Assembly: GCF_016790065.1 (NCBI RefSeq)
Contig: NZ_JAEUPY010000412.1
Coordinates: 1-47,936 of the forward strand
Reading direction: 5' to 3'
DNA length: 47,936 nucleotides
Source of the DNA: Steroidobacter sp.
GTDB taxonomy: Bacteria; Pseudomonadota; Gammaproteobacteria; Steroidobacterales; Steroidobacteraceae
Under the pieces are notes generated by a model, which saw only the letters and a program-made list of their open reading frames with translations, was not told where the DNA came from and did no database searches. The translations under genes were made by a program, and so were the position numbers. This document shows positions 1-8,868 of this stretch, piece by piece; within the stretch, counting starts at the first letter, position 1, and each line of letters starts with the position of its first letter.

Positions 1-3000
1 CTTGCAGCAGCAACGGTATATGTCGAGGCACTCGTGCCTGTTTGAGCCAGGCGATTGCCATTCGCGTCGTACGTGTAACCGATCGTCGTGCTGGTCTTCG
101 AGGCACTGGTGAGACGATCGAGATCGTCATAGCCGTAGGTCCAACTCAACGCGGAATTCGTCGTGTCGGTGATGCCGGTGATGCGGAAGGCATCATCGTA
201 GGCATAGGTTTTCAGACCGCCGCTATCGAGCTGAGTGATCTTGCCGTCTTGATCGAACGTGCGCACGGCCAGTGAGCCATTCGCCCAGGTCCATTGCCGC
301 ACCGGGCCGAACGGGTCGTGGAGTATGTTGGAGATCAGCACGGTGCCATTTGCGCTGATGCTGGTCACTTTGCCGTTCGTGTAGCCGTATGTAATCACTT
401 GGCCCGACGGTGTCGTCATGCTTTGGCGTAAGCCGCTCGCGTATGCGTAGCTCGTCGTCTTGCTGACGGCGCCAACAGCTTGCACGGCGGTGAGCACGCG
501 ACCTTGATCGTCGTATGTCCAGGACAAGGAATGGTTGGTGTCGGAGACGCCGGTGAGCTTGCCCTTGCCGTACGTGCCAGCGTCGTAGGTATAGGAGAGA
601 GTTTGATCGGTGGTTGCGCCGATCGTGAATGCCGCCGTGGCTACGCGATTGAGCGCATCGTAGGTGTACGTCGTGACGGCGCTGCGAGCATTGGTGCTAG
701 TTGAGAGGTTGCCGCCGGAGTCGTAGGTGTTGTTGGTCGTGCCGGTGTCCGGGCTCACCTGCTGCTCCAAATCACCCAAGCCGTTGAAGGTATAGGAGGT
801 GACCAGATTTCGCGGATCAGTCACTGAGACCAGCTGATCCAGCGCGTCGTAGCCATATTGCGTAACGCCACTCAGCGGATCGGTGACCTGAGTCAGTCGG
901 TTCAGCTGATCATAGACTTGAGCACTATTGCGACCAAGCGGAGCGGCAACGCTGGTTTGATTGCCGTTTTTATCGTACCCGTACGTCGTCGTGACGTTGG
1001 CGGTGCCCGCTGCACCTATCTGCTGCGACACGTGATTCAGCACGTTAATTACACGCTGCGAAGTCCTGGTCAGTGCCGACGACGGATCGAGCACGTCTTC
1101 TTTGGTGCGATTACCTAGCGCGTCCAATGTGTAGTGAATGTTGTTTCCTTCTGAGTCGACAACATCAGTCAGTCGATGGGCAACGTCATAGGTGTATTGC
1201 AGGTATGTCCCGTCCGGCAGCGTCGTCTTCTTCAACAAGCCAGTCGGCCAGTAGTTGAATGCAGTTTGCTCGGAGCCGACCGTCCTCGACGTAAGGCGAT
1301 ACCTTGAATCGTAACTGAGCGCGGTAACGACACCATTCGAGTCAGTGATGGTTAGTGGCTGTCCGTTCGCATTGTATGAGTTGTAAGTGGTGACGTGACC
1401 GAGCGCATTAGTCACGGTGTACAGATCACCCTTTCGATAGGTCTTCGGCGTCTGAGTATCGTCAGCGGCATAGTATGTGTACGCCACAGCGTCACTGACA
1501 TCGGTGCGCGGACCATCGCTGGTGAGCACCTGCCCGCCGGCATTGTATGTGTACGTCCAGACACGTGCTGAGCCGACTAGCGTTGCTGCGAATCCGCTTT
1601 GGCCGGTTGTATCAGTGGTTGCCTGCCGCACCTGCTTGCATAGCACGGCGATCGGCTGACCATCGAGCAGCGCGCCACCCGGAGCACACGTGACTATGGT
1701 GTTGCCGTTAGTAGGATCTGGTTGACCGTTATAGATCGACCAGGTCATCCGCTTCGGCTCGGAAACCTTTATCGGCAAGCGCCAGTTTGGATGCCAATCG
1801 GTGTGCGTCCAGCGAGCGTTTGCCGTGCCGTACGCTTCGATTCGAACGATTTCGTAATTGCGTGTCGGGTCGTACTGAAAGCGGGTTTCGTAACCTTTGT
1901 AATCCTTCCGCAACGTCAGATTGCCAGCTGCGTCGTAGTCACGCTGTCGCTGGGCAGTACCGCCACCGGGTAACGGGATCTGCCACGTTTCGGGCAACTT
2001 GACCCTACTGGCAAGAGATCCGTCGGACGCGAGCTTGGTAATCGTCCGAGTTCCATAGGAAAACTGCCGACCAAGCGCATCCGTCACGGCCGCTGTCGAC
2101 GGATTGATCGTGTACGAATCGGCGCCGCCAGCATGTGACGTACTCAGCGCGCTCCGATCGTTGCTGTAACCAAAACTGGCGTACCGAGCACTCACCTCGT
2201 CGGTAATCCCCGTCAGCGCCTGGGGTAAGTTAGCACTGCTAGTGAGGGAAGCCTCGTTGTAGTGATAGGTGCGCTCAGAAGCGTCGGCATACGTCACTCG
2301 AGTCAACGCGTCGTATCCAGGAAAGGTGCCGCTAGACGTCGCACCGTTGTACTGATAAGTCACCGCATTGCCAGCTGGATCGGTGACCGAAATCAAGTTG
2401 CCCGCCGAGTTATAAGCAAAGATCAGTTGACGACCGGTGGTGCTATCAGTCACACAACTAGGCTGCCCCGCACGCCCCGGGCCAGTGCTCAAGCCGGAAC
2501 AAGATGGCGCCGTGGCCGGGATCTTCATTCCTGCCGACGTCAAGTAGGTGACAAGCACTCCACCCCCATGAAGTTGACTGCGCCGAATCAGGCGACCTTC
2601 GCGATCAAAGAATTCCACGGTGTCATTGCCGTCGTACACGACGAGCCCATCGAAAGCTCCGCCGTTAGTTGTCGTATGCGCCACCTCGCGAGCGCCCGCG
2701 TCGATTGCACGCTGCGACACGCTTGAGATTCCAACGGTGCGGCCATCACTCCTGTGCACGACCCAATCGGCTGCGCCAGTTCGACCCATGTCCGAGTTAC
2801 TGGCGTATGGCAGACATACTCGCTCTTTCGGTGCAAACAGACTGACCGTTCCTAAGAAGCAGCCCGGTGATGCATTGCTGGCGAGATTCGCGAGACTATT
2901 TAGTTCGAGATTCCAAGCGTTGGTCGAAAAAGTGTGCCGCCACTCACCGGAATTGGATGTGTACACGCGCTCGAAACGCAGCGAGCCCACACCGATATCC

Positions 3001-3497
3001 AGTTCTTTTTGAACTTTGATCTGCGTGTCGACTTGTATTGGATTGCCAACACAGGCGCCATCGCAAACTGGCGGGGGCAACTGCTGCCGATCCCAAGGAG
3101 GGCGGCAATACTCTTTGTAATACACAATCGGCGGTCCCGACAGCATGATAGTGACATTGCTGGGAGCTTCTGCGGGGCATTCTCTTGTAGTGGAGAGAGC
3201 GCCGTACTCAGACCGACCCGGTATATCCCAGCACCACGTATGCGCAACGTTATTGCTGTAATAGGAAGCTGCGCATGGTCTGAAATTCGACGGAGTCGGA
3301 ATCCCTAACCTCGCATACAGAGCCTTTACAGCCTCAAACGCATCCTCAGGAGTCTTATAGGCGCCTTGATCAACGTGATATCTGATGTCAGGCAGAATGC
3401 CTTGCTCGCTTGCCTGAGCGGAGATTGCGACAGTGAATAGCAGCAACAAGTGCAAGCAGTGATACAAGCCCCATGCCGAACATCCGTATCGATTCAT
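1..3497 (-). CDS. RHS/YD-repeat secreted protein, 3' end beyond window (partial)
   Basis: The minus strand stays open from an ATG at 3497 to the left edge (1165 codons) with no stop. Residues 1-29 form a signal peptide (hydrophobic LLLLFTVAIS, cleavage after AQA). Residues 30-150 are a cysteine-bearing region (C75, C89, C107, C131, C145, C149). Around 155-180 comes a DUF6531-like entry segment (KELDIGVGSLRFERVY). From about residue 370 onward there are many YD repeats, for example YTYDALNR, YGYDALDQ, YTYDANGNR. In this family the repeats build a hollow shell enclosing a variable C-terminal effector; here that tip and any immunity gene are outside the window. A GAGGAAC Shine-Dalgarno lies upstream of the ATG. 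The 5' part is visibly less GC-rich than the rest of the window, as often seen for transferred RHS loci. Family call is firm; effector activity is unknown. Confidence 0.93.
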   Translation of the reverse strand, partial: MNRYGCSAWGLYHCLHLLLLFTVAISAQASEQGILPDIRYHVDQGAYKTPEDAFEAVKALYARLGIPTPSNFRPCAASYYSNNVAHTWCWDIPGRSEYGALSTTRECPAEAPSNVTIMLSGPPIVYYKEYCRPPWDRQQLPPPVCDGACVGNPIQVDTQIKVQKELDIGVGSLRFERVYTSNSGEWRHTFSTNAWNLELNSLANLASNASPGCFLGTVSLFAPKERVCLPYASNSDMGRTGAADWVVHRSDGRTVGISSVSQRAIDAGAREVAHTTTNGGAFDGLVVYDGNDTVEFFDREGRLIRRSQLHGGGVLVTYLTSAGMKIPATAPSCSGLSTGPGRAGQPSCVTDSTTGRQLIFAYNSAGNLISVTDPAGNAVTYQYNGATSSGTFPGYDALTRVTYADASERTYHYNEASLTSSANLPQALTGITDEVSARYASFGYSNDRSALSTSHAGGADSYTINPSTAAVTDALGRQFSYGTRTITKLASDGSLASRVKLPETWQIPLPGGGTAQRQRDYDAAGNLTLRKDYKGYETRFQYDPTRNYEIVRIEAYGTANARWTHTDWHPNWRLPIKVSEPKRMTWSIYNGQPDPTNGNTIVTCAPGGALLDGQPIAVLCKQVRQATTDTTGQSGFAATLVGSARVWTYTYNAGGQVLTSDGPRTDVSDAVAYTYYAADDTQTPKTYRKGDLYTVTNALGHVTTYNSYNANGQPLTITDSNGVVTALSYDSRYRLTSRTVGSEQTAFNYWPTGLLKKTTLPDGTYLQYTYDVAHRLTDVVDSEGNNIHYTLDALGNRTKEDVLDPSSALTRTSQRVINVLNHVSQQIGAAGTANVTTTYGYDKNGNQTSVAAPLGRNSAQVYDQLNRLTQVTDPLSGVTQYGYDALDQLVSVTDPRNLVTSYTFNGLGDLEQQVSPDTGTTNNTYDSGGNLSTSTNARSAVTTYTYDALNRVATAAFTIGATTDQTLSYTYDAGTYGKGKLTGVSDTNHSLSWTYDDQGRVLTAVQAVGAVSKTTSYAYASGLRQSMTTPSGQVITYGYTNGKVTSISANGTVLISNILHDPFGPVRQWTWANGSLAVRTFDQDGKITQLDSGGLKTYAYDDAFRITGITDTTNSALSWTYGYDDLDRLTSASKTSTTIGYTYDANGNRLAQTGTSASTYTVAAA

Positions 3498-3519
3498 TCT
3501 TCGTTCCTCTGGTCCATGC

Positions 3520-3550
3520 AGCCAGGGAATCGAGTTGCCTTTCCCTGGCT
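3520..3550 (-). promoter_or_regulatory. Hairpin in the leader of the RHS gene
   Basis: Perfect 10-bp arms (AGCCAGGGAA at 3520-3529 and TTCCCTGGCT at 3541-3550) flank an 11-nt loop. The hairpin ends about 23 nt before the RHS start codon, just upstream of its Shine-Dalgarno, so it probably lies in the 5' untranslated region. It has no U-tract toward the gene. It could stabilise the mRNA, act on translation, or be a protein-binding site. Confidence 0.5.
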
Positions 3551-4022
3551 AAGTGAAGCTCTGATTGTGCTGCGACACTATCCTTAGCAACACAGTGAAC
3601 TCAATCGGGGAAAGTATGAATGGCGGGAGCTAGACCAGACGCTGTTGTGAGTGCAACAGCAATTTGATGTTGAACAAGCGCCACTAAATCGCGCCGACCT
3701 AGTGAATCGAATCGCGGGCGACATTCCATCCCGAGCCCGCTCGTGATGATCTAACGCAACTCGAGTACGCGACGAGTCGACACTGACGGGCGGACTTTAT
3801 GTGAGCGATGACCTTCAATCGCCACGTTCAGCCTTTCCCCGATTCATCTCACCCACGCTCATTGACACTTCCATGACAAATCCCGCCGGCGTACCCATTT
3901 CGGCGCGTGGTTGCGCTCACATGCACACCACGAGTGCATCAAGGGCGGTTCGGCGAATGCACGGGCCCTTATTTTTCGCCATTCTCAGTCCAAGTGGACC
4001 TGGCACGGCTCCTGCATTAATG

Positions 4023-4058
4023 AAACCGAGCGTCTTCGGACGCGAGTCTCTTCGGTTT
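4023..4058 (+). terminator. UUCG-capped hairpin with T-run, possible terminator or sRNA 3' end
   Basis: An outer stem AAACCGA/TCGGTTT encloses an inner perfect stem GCGTC-TTCG-GACGC, and the + strand ends in TTTT. No + strand gene precedes it, so on that strand it would terminate an unannotated transcript. On the - strand it sits 25 nt beyond the hydrolase stop codon, where it has a much poorer T-tract. Bidirectional use is possible. Confidence 0.45.
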
Positions 4059-4082
4059 TAACGTGCTTACGACGATGGTCAA

Positions 4083-5000
4083 TTATCCCCCTGAGCCATC
4101 TCGGATGCCGGCGTGCGCGATGTGATGAACCTCGCGCACGCTATTTTTTCCCCCCAGCCAGTGCGGCACCAGTGGCCATAGCGTCTGAGCGAATTGCGGG
4201 CGGAAGAAGCCGAAGTGCCCGATGTGGCGTGCGCCGATTTCGCGAGGGGCGATGCGCCGATATTCGACGGGCGCATTTACATACAAACCATGTAGCGACT
4301 TGATGCCCTTGGCGGACATCATTTCATCGTCGGTGAAAGACAAGGACAGCATCGGAATTCGCACCGATGCATACGCAGCGCGCACTTGATCGCCTTCGGC
4401 GCCGACGACGTATTCGCGATTGAGGCACCAGCGGCGCCATTGCTTCATTACGCCGAACGGCAGGTTGCCGACCTTGCGCAAGCGCTTGCCGGGAAAATAG
4501 CCGGCAACACGCAACGCCAACGGCACCAAGAAAAACCACAGCCACCACACCATCGATTTAGTGCGCCAGGTATTCTCGAGCCAATAGCCGCTGCCGGTGG
4601 CGACGGTGATGACCCGATCGATGCGTTCGCGATTGGGAATGAGGCCGAGCAGTTGGCCGCCGAGGCTGTGACCGATCCAGTGCAGCGGCAGATCGGGGTA
4701 CTGCGACTTCACCAGGTCGATGATGGCGGCACAGTCTTCGCGCGCCCAAGCAAACAGATCGACGGGATAGCCACGCAACGACCGCGGCGCTGAGAAACCA
4801 ATGCCGCGATAGTCGAACGTGGTGACGTGATAACCCTGGCCGGCCAGCCATTCGGCGAACTGAGTGTAGAACTTCTGCGCCACGCCCATCGCAGAGGGAA
4901 CGATCACGGCCGCACGCGGCGTGTCGGTAGCACGAAAGGTTCGAAACACCAGCGAAGTACCGCCGGGCATGTCGATGTTATCTTGAGCGGACTCCACCAC
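4083..5000 (-). CDS. Alpha/beta hydrolase (serine aminopeptidase S33-like, COG4757-type)
   Basis: A 305-residue protein with an alpha/beta-hydrolase core. The nucleophile elbow is GHSLGG with Ser112; a preceding strand reads FDYRGIGFS. A likely acid lies in SFTDDEMM and a likely catalytic His in ARHIGHFGFF. A hydrophobic patch near 150-165 (WWLWFFLVPLAL) suggests a membrane-associated lid. The substrate cannot be predicted; small esters or lipids are typical. The start is a GTG at 5000 preceded by GGGAGAAG; a second GTG follows directly and an ATG lies at codon 11. It is divergent from the nitroreductase with only 17 bp between starts, so the two promoters must overlap the opposing coding regions or leaders. 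Confidence 0.85.
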   Translation of the reverse strand: MVESAQDNIDMPGGTSLVFRTFRATDTPRAAVIVPSAMGVAQKFYTQFAEWLAGQGYHVTTFDYRGIGFSAPRSLRGYPVDLFAWAREDCAAIIDLVKSQYPDLPLHWIGHSLGGQLLGLIPNRERIDRVITVATGSGYWLENTWRTKSMVWWLWFFLVPLALRVAGYFPGKRLRKVGNLPFGVMKQWRRWCLNREYVVGAEGDQVRAAYASVRIPMLSLSFTDDEMMSAKGIKSLHGLYVNAPVEYRRIAPREIGARHIGHFGFFRPQFAQTLWPLVPHWLGGKNSVREVHHIAHAGIRDGSGG

Positions 5001-5017
5001 GGACTTCTCCCTCGTCT

Positions 5018-5695
5018 ATGAACATGACCGTCACGGCGGCCGTCGATAGCCGCATCAGCTGCCGCGCTTTTCTCGACAAGCCTGTGCCAAAAGAGACATT
5101 GCTGGCAATTCTGGAAAGCGCCAGGCGCGCGCCGTCGGGTGGCAATTTACAACCTTGGCTGGTGCACGTGTTGACCGGCCAGCCGCTGACGGAATTTCTC
5201 GCTGCGATCCGCGACAAGGCGTCGCAGCTGCCGATGGGAGAAGGCACGGAATACAACGTGTATCCACCGGAGCTGCAGGATCCTTATCGTGCCCGGCGCT
5301 TCAAATGCGGTGAAGACATGTACGCGACGATCGGCGTCACGCGCGACAACCGGCCGGCTCGCTTGCAGCAGTTCGCCAGAAACTTCCAGTTGTTTGGTGC
5401 GCCGGTGGGCTTGTTCTTTTGTATCGACCGGCACATGGGTCAGGCGCAATGGGCCGATCTGGGCATGTTCATGCAGACCGTAATGTTACTGGCCCGCGAG
5501 CACGGCCTGCACAGCTGCGCGCAGGAGGCCTGGTCGATGTGGCCCAAGACGGTGGCGGAATTTCTGCGACTGCCGGCAGCAACCATGCTCTTCAGCGGCA
5601 TGGCGCTGGGCTACATGGATGAGAGCGCGCCGATCAATTCGTTACGCACCGAGCGCGCGCCGTTGGAGGAATTCGTGACCTTGCACGGTTGCTGA
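5018..5695 (+). CDS. Nitroreductase family protein (FMN-dependent)
   Basis: A 225-residue protein of the FMN-binding nitroreductase fold. The N-terminal phosphate/FMN-contacting segment is intact (SRISCRAFLDKPV, then ARRAPSGGNLQPW), and the C-terminal region has GMALGYMDES followed by R and E residues as in the family. Members reduce nitroaromatics, quinones or flavins with NAD(P)H, usually as cytosolic homodimers. Length is normal. The ATG at 5018 has no strong ribosome site; a second ATG follows two codons later. Its stop lies two bases from the stop of the convergent small exported protein. Physiological substrate is unknown. Confidence 0.88.
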   Translation: MNMTVTAAVDSRISCRAFLDKPVPKETLLAILESARRAPSGGNLQPWLVHVLTGQPLTEFLAAIRDKASQLPMGEGTEYNVYPPELQDPYRARRFKCGEDMYATIGVTRDNRPARLQQFARNFQLFGAPVGLFFCIDRHMGQAQWADLGMFMQTVMLLAREHGLHSCAQEAWSMWPKTVAEFLRLPAATMLFSGMALGYMDESAPINSLRTERAPLEEFVTLHGC

Positions 5696-5697
5696 AA

Positions 5698-6018
5698 TCA
5701 GAAGTCGGCGAACTTGGCTTCGAGGATTTCTGCCTCGGCGGCGCAGCCGATTTCGCGCACCGAGTTCGGTCCGGGGAAAAACTGCTCGCGAAGATCTTTG
5801 CCGCCCGCTGCTTTCCACCGCACGGTGGTGGCGATGGTCTTGAACGTATGTGAGTTCACCAACCACAAACGAGTGTTCTGCGCATCGCATGCGCCTTCGA
5901 GTTTGAGCGTCACGTAAGTGCTCGCCGCCGCTTCTTCCGCTGCTTGAACTGCAATCGTCGCCACTGTCGCCATCACGCCCAAGGCGAAGATGGCCGCGAT
6001 CTTGGTCGCTTTGCCCAC
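5698..6018 (-). CDS. Small exported protein, unknown function
   Basis: A 106-residue protein. I chose the GTG at 6018 because GGGAGG sits 8 nt upstream and it gives a clean signal peptide (KIAAIFALGVMATVATIAV, cleavage near VQA-AEE). Longer upstream readings in the same frame run through sequence with no protein-like character. The mature part is about 75 residues with two cysteines (EGACDAQ and EIGCAAE) that could pair, and a strand-rich pattern (TYVTLKLEG, TRLWLVNS). It is probably a small periplasmic beta-domain. No family recognised. It is convergent with the nitroreductase. Confidence 0.65.
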   Translation of the reverse strand: MGKATKIAAIFALGVMATVATIAVQAAEEAAASTYVTLKLEGACDAQNTRLWLVNSHTFKTIATTVRWKAAGGKDLREQFFPGPNSVREIGCAAEAEILEAKFADF

Positions 6019-6467
6019 GAACCTATCCTCCCGGCGCCTGTGACCGACCGCGTCCTGCGGACATGCCCCCTGCGCCTCGTGTTGAACGCTTGATGCTCCG
6101 TGCCGGTCCTGGGCTTCTAGGGGCCCTGCTGACTCGTGGCCTGCGCAACGGAACGTGTGAAATATAGTCGCTCTCGCCGCGCTGCGCATGATCACTATTG
6201 ACGGCACGGTAGGATTTCCTGCTGAACCCGGCCACCAGCTCGCAAGGTCCAATGAGCGAGACGTGAACTGATTCACAGTTCGCGCGACAACCGCAGCGAC
6301 GCGCTTGAGCCACGCTGCCACCGCCACTGCAGGCCGGCCGGTGGTCAAGCGCCTGTCAGTGCAGGTATTCTCCGTTCCCGCCAACGCCCGGGGGCGCCCG
6401 GGAACTTCGCTTATCTGCGATACGTTGGCCAACTTATCCCCCTGTTTATCGCTAGCTGGAGCCCGCC
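6019..6467. other. Intergenic region upstream of sodB
   Basis: This 449-base region separates the small exported gene from sodB and must hold both divergent promoters. I see a strong GC hairpin at 6374-6405 (GTTCCCG/CGGGAAC outer arms enclosing CCCGGGGGCGCCCGGG) and a 10-bp perfect palindrome GTTGGCCAAC at 6424-6433, about 35 bp before the sodB start. The palindrome could be an operator. No convincing gene. Confidence 0.5.
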
Positions 6468-7076
<609 letters not shown>

Positions 7077-7097
7077 TCCGACATCGGTAGCGGTGGC

Positions 7098-7122
7098 AGG
7101 GACAGATTTGAAATCTGTCCCT
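7098..7122. repeat. Perfect palindrome downstream of sodB (REP-like)
   Basis: Arms of 12 bp (AGGGACAGATTT and AAATCTGTCCCT) surround a single G, starting 21 bp after the sodB stop. GGGACAGATTT-type palindromes recur between genes in many gammaproteobacteria, so this is probably a REP-family element, possibly also an mRNA 3' stabiliser. The family assignment is from memory, not a search. Confidence 0.6.
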
Positions 7123-7135
7123 CGACCTCGTTTTG

Positions 7136-7170
7136 CTACCCGGCCGTTTCGTGACCGTCCGGCCGGGTAG
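7136..7170. repeat. Second inverted repeat (CTACCCGGCCG arms)
   Basis: Arms of 11 bp (CTACCCGGCCG at 7136-7146, CGGCCGGGTAG at 7160-7170) flank a 13-nt loop. It is preceded by TTTTG on the + strand but not followed by a T-run, so it is not a classical intrinsic terminator for sodB. It sits 13 bp after the first palindrome; the pair may form a BIME-like unit. Confidence 0.55.
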
Positions 7171-7294
7171 GGATTTACCGCTCTCCCTCACAAGCCGGCT
7201 TCAGTATATGTGCCGGTTTTCCTGTGCTCTCGCCGCTCGCAACATGGCAGCTCGCGTGTCCCCATGGTTTTGCGGGACGAACGCATCGAGCAAC

Positions 7295-7561
7295 ATGCAG
7301 CGCCAGCACGACTCCAGGACCGAAGCCGCTCTGTATTGGGCGGCGGTCAGCCTCATCGTTTGTGAGGGGCTGTCCATTGAAAAGGCCGCGGACCGCCTTG
7401 GCGTCGATGGCGAGGACCTCACCCACATCCTCCATCGGCGCCAAAGCCTCCGCCCCACCTCGTTAGGCAGCCCCGCCTCAATGGGTCCCGCTGCCATGGG
7501 CCCCACCCAGTTGAGCCCCAGGGGCTTGGCCCAGCCCGCGCTAAGACTGACTCATTCTTAA
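7295..7561 (+). CDS. Possible small HTH-like protein
   Basis: An 88-residue frame. The middle (SLIVCEGLSIEKAADRLG, then VDGEDLTHILHRR) has the spacing of a helix-turn-helix: a helix, a GLS-type turn and a recognition-like helix. The C-terminal third is low-complexity (Pro/Gly/Met/Ser). There is no strong ribosome site; an in-frame ATG also exists 17 codons upstream. Its stop codon falls inside the Fur-like site, so the gene would end in the promoter of the iron operon. It may be a real small regulator or a chance frame. Confidence 0.38.
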   Translation: MQRQHDSRTEAALYWAAVSLIVCEGLSIEKAADRLGVDGEDLTHILHRRQSLRPTSLGSPASMGPAAMGPTQLSPRGLAQPALRLTHS

Positions 7562-7587
7562 TTGCGAGTCATTCTCGATTGAGAATA
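7551..7587 (+). promoter_or_regulatory. Fur-box-like operator before the imelysin operon
   Basis: The stretch contains GCGAGTCATTCTCGATT at 7564-7580, close to the gammaproteobacterial Fur site form GCGAATCATTCTCATT, flanked by CATTCTTAATTG and GAGAATA, which extend it as overlapping repeats. It ends about 60 bp before the imelysin start. This AT-rich island fits iron-repressed transcription of 7649-11438. Confidence 0.7.
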
Positions 7588-7648
7588 AAATCAGGGCGTT
7601 CCCGCCGGTGGCGGGCCGCACCTTATTTCTACAAAGCGACCCCTTCTC

Positions 7649-8860
7649 ATGCTTGGATCCGTTTTCAAGTCCGCCGCGGCGGCTACGGTCTGCCTGTCCC
7701 TGGCAGCCGGCTGCACTCGCACCCAACCTCCGGACACTCGGGTACCAGTGCTGGAGAACTACGCCGCTATCGTGCTGGCGACTTACGAGGACACCCTCGC
7801 CACCGCCCGCGCACTGGATACCGCCGTCGACGCGCTGCTGGCCAATCCCAGCGAGCAGACGCTGAATGCCGCCCGTGACAGCTGGAAGGCCGCGCGCATC
7901 CCCTATGGCTACTCCGAGGCGTTCCGCTTCTACGGCGGCCCCATCGACAGCGAGCACGGGCCGGAAGGCCAACTCAATGGCTGGCCGCTGGATGAGAATC
8001 ACATCGACGCGGTGGCGTTGGACAAGTACAACGCCGCGCCCGGCTTGAACATCATCGGCAACCCCAAGCAGTTCCCGGAGATCACGCCGGAGCTGATCGC
8101 CGACCAAAACGAAAACGGCGGCGAGAAGAACATCGCCAGCGGCTATCACGCCGTGGAGTTTTTGTTGTGGGGTCAGGACTGGAACGACCCGCCCGAGTCG
8201 GCCGGCCAGCGGCCGCACACCGATTTCATCCCGCAAGGCGACCCGGCCACCGACGTGAATGCTCGCCGCGGCCAATATCTGAAGGCGGCATCGGCGCTGA
8301 TCGTGAGCGATCTGGAATCGGTGGCCGCGCAGTGGCGCGAGTCCAAGGAAGCAAACTATCGCACCCAGTTCCTCACCGGCGACGTCTACACCAGCTTGAA
8401 GCGCATGCTCACCGGCATCGCGGCGCTGTCGGAAGTGGAAATGGCCGGCGAGCGCATGAACGTGCCGCTGCTGTCGTCCGATCAGGAAGAAGAGCAGTCC
8501 TGCTTCAGCGATCTGACGGCCGATGAGCTGCGCGCCAATGCGGCAGGCATCGAGAATGTTTACTTCGGCCGTTACAAGCGGCTCGACGGTTCGACCATCA
8601 GCGGCCCAAGCCTGGCCGACCTGATCAAAGCCAAAGATGCACGTGCCGCCGAAGAAATCGAAGCGCGCCTGGTGCGCACTCATGAGACGGTGGGCGCCAT
8701 CAAGAATCCGTTCGATCGCGAAATTCTCGCCGAGAACGTCGAAGGCCGCGCTCGCATGCAGGCCGCTATCGATGCCTTGCGCGCACAAGCACTGTCGTTG
8801 TCTCGCGGTGCGCGCTCCATCGACATCTTCTTGTCCGATCTCGAAGGCTTGGGGGACTAG
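7649..8860 (+). CDS. Imelysin-family iron-regulated lipoprotein (IrpA/ICMP-like)
   Basis: A 403-residue protein. A type II signal peptide ends in LAAGC with Cys22 as the lipidation site. The imelysin hallmark GxHxxE is present as GYHAVEFLLWG (His167, Glu170). The family was first described as a metallopeptidase (M75), but family members are now mostly seen as iron-uptake-linked periplasmic or outer-membrane lipoproteins related to the EfeO domain. The rest is helical with many acidic residues, in line with metal binding. It begins a tight operon (8-bp gap to the next gene) behind a Fur-like site. The exact role, iron binding or peptide cleavage, is not settled for the family. Confidence 0.93.
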   Translation: MLGSVFKSAAAATVCLSLAAGCTRTQPPDTRVPVLENYAAIVLATYEDTLATARALDTAVDALLANPSEQTLNAARDSWKAARIPYGYSEAFRFYGGPIDSEHGPEGQLNGWPLDENHIDAVALDKYNAAPGLNIIGNPKQFPEITPELIADQNENGGEKNIASGYHAVEFLLWGQDWNDPPESAGQRPHTDFIPQGDPATDVNARRGQYLKAASALIVSDLESVAAQWRESKEANYRTQFLTGDVYTSLKRMLTGIAALSEVEMAGERMNVPLLSSDQEEEQSCFSDLTADELRANAAGIENVYFGRYKRLDGSTISGPSLADLIKAKDARAAEEIEARLVRTHETVGAIKNPFDREILAENVEGRARMQAAIDALRAQALSLSRGARSIDIFLSDLEGLGD

Positions 8861-8868
8861 GCGCGTCG

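Larger units (their letters stand above)
3498..4082. other. Gene-poor spacer between RHS gene and hydrolase
   Basis: This 585-base stretch holds no open frame I would defend. Short frames near 3801-4061 and 3911-4303 lack a ribosome site and family signature. It contains the RHS leader hairpin (3520-3550), presumably the RHS promoter, and a compact UUCG-type hairpin near the hydrolase end (4023-4058). The first half is AT-richer than the surrounding chromosome. Confidence 0.6.

Noticed and set aside
3801..4303. Short + strand frames in the RHS-hydrolase spacer
   Set aside because: No ribosome site, no family, and partly antisense to the hydrolase gene.
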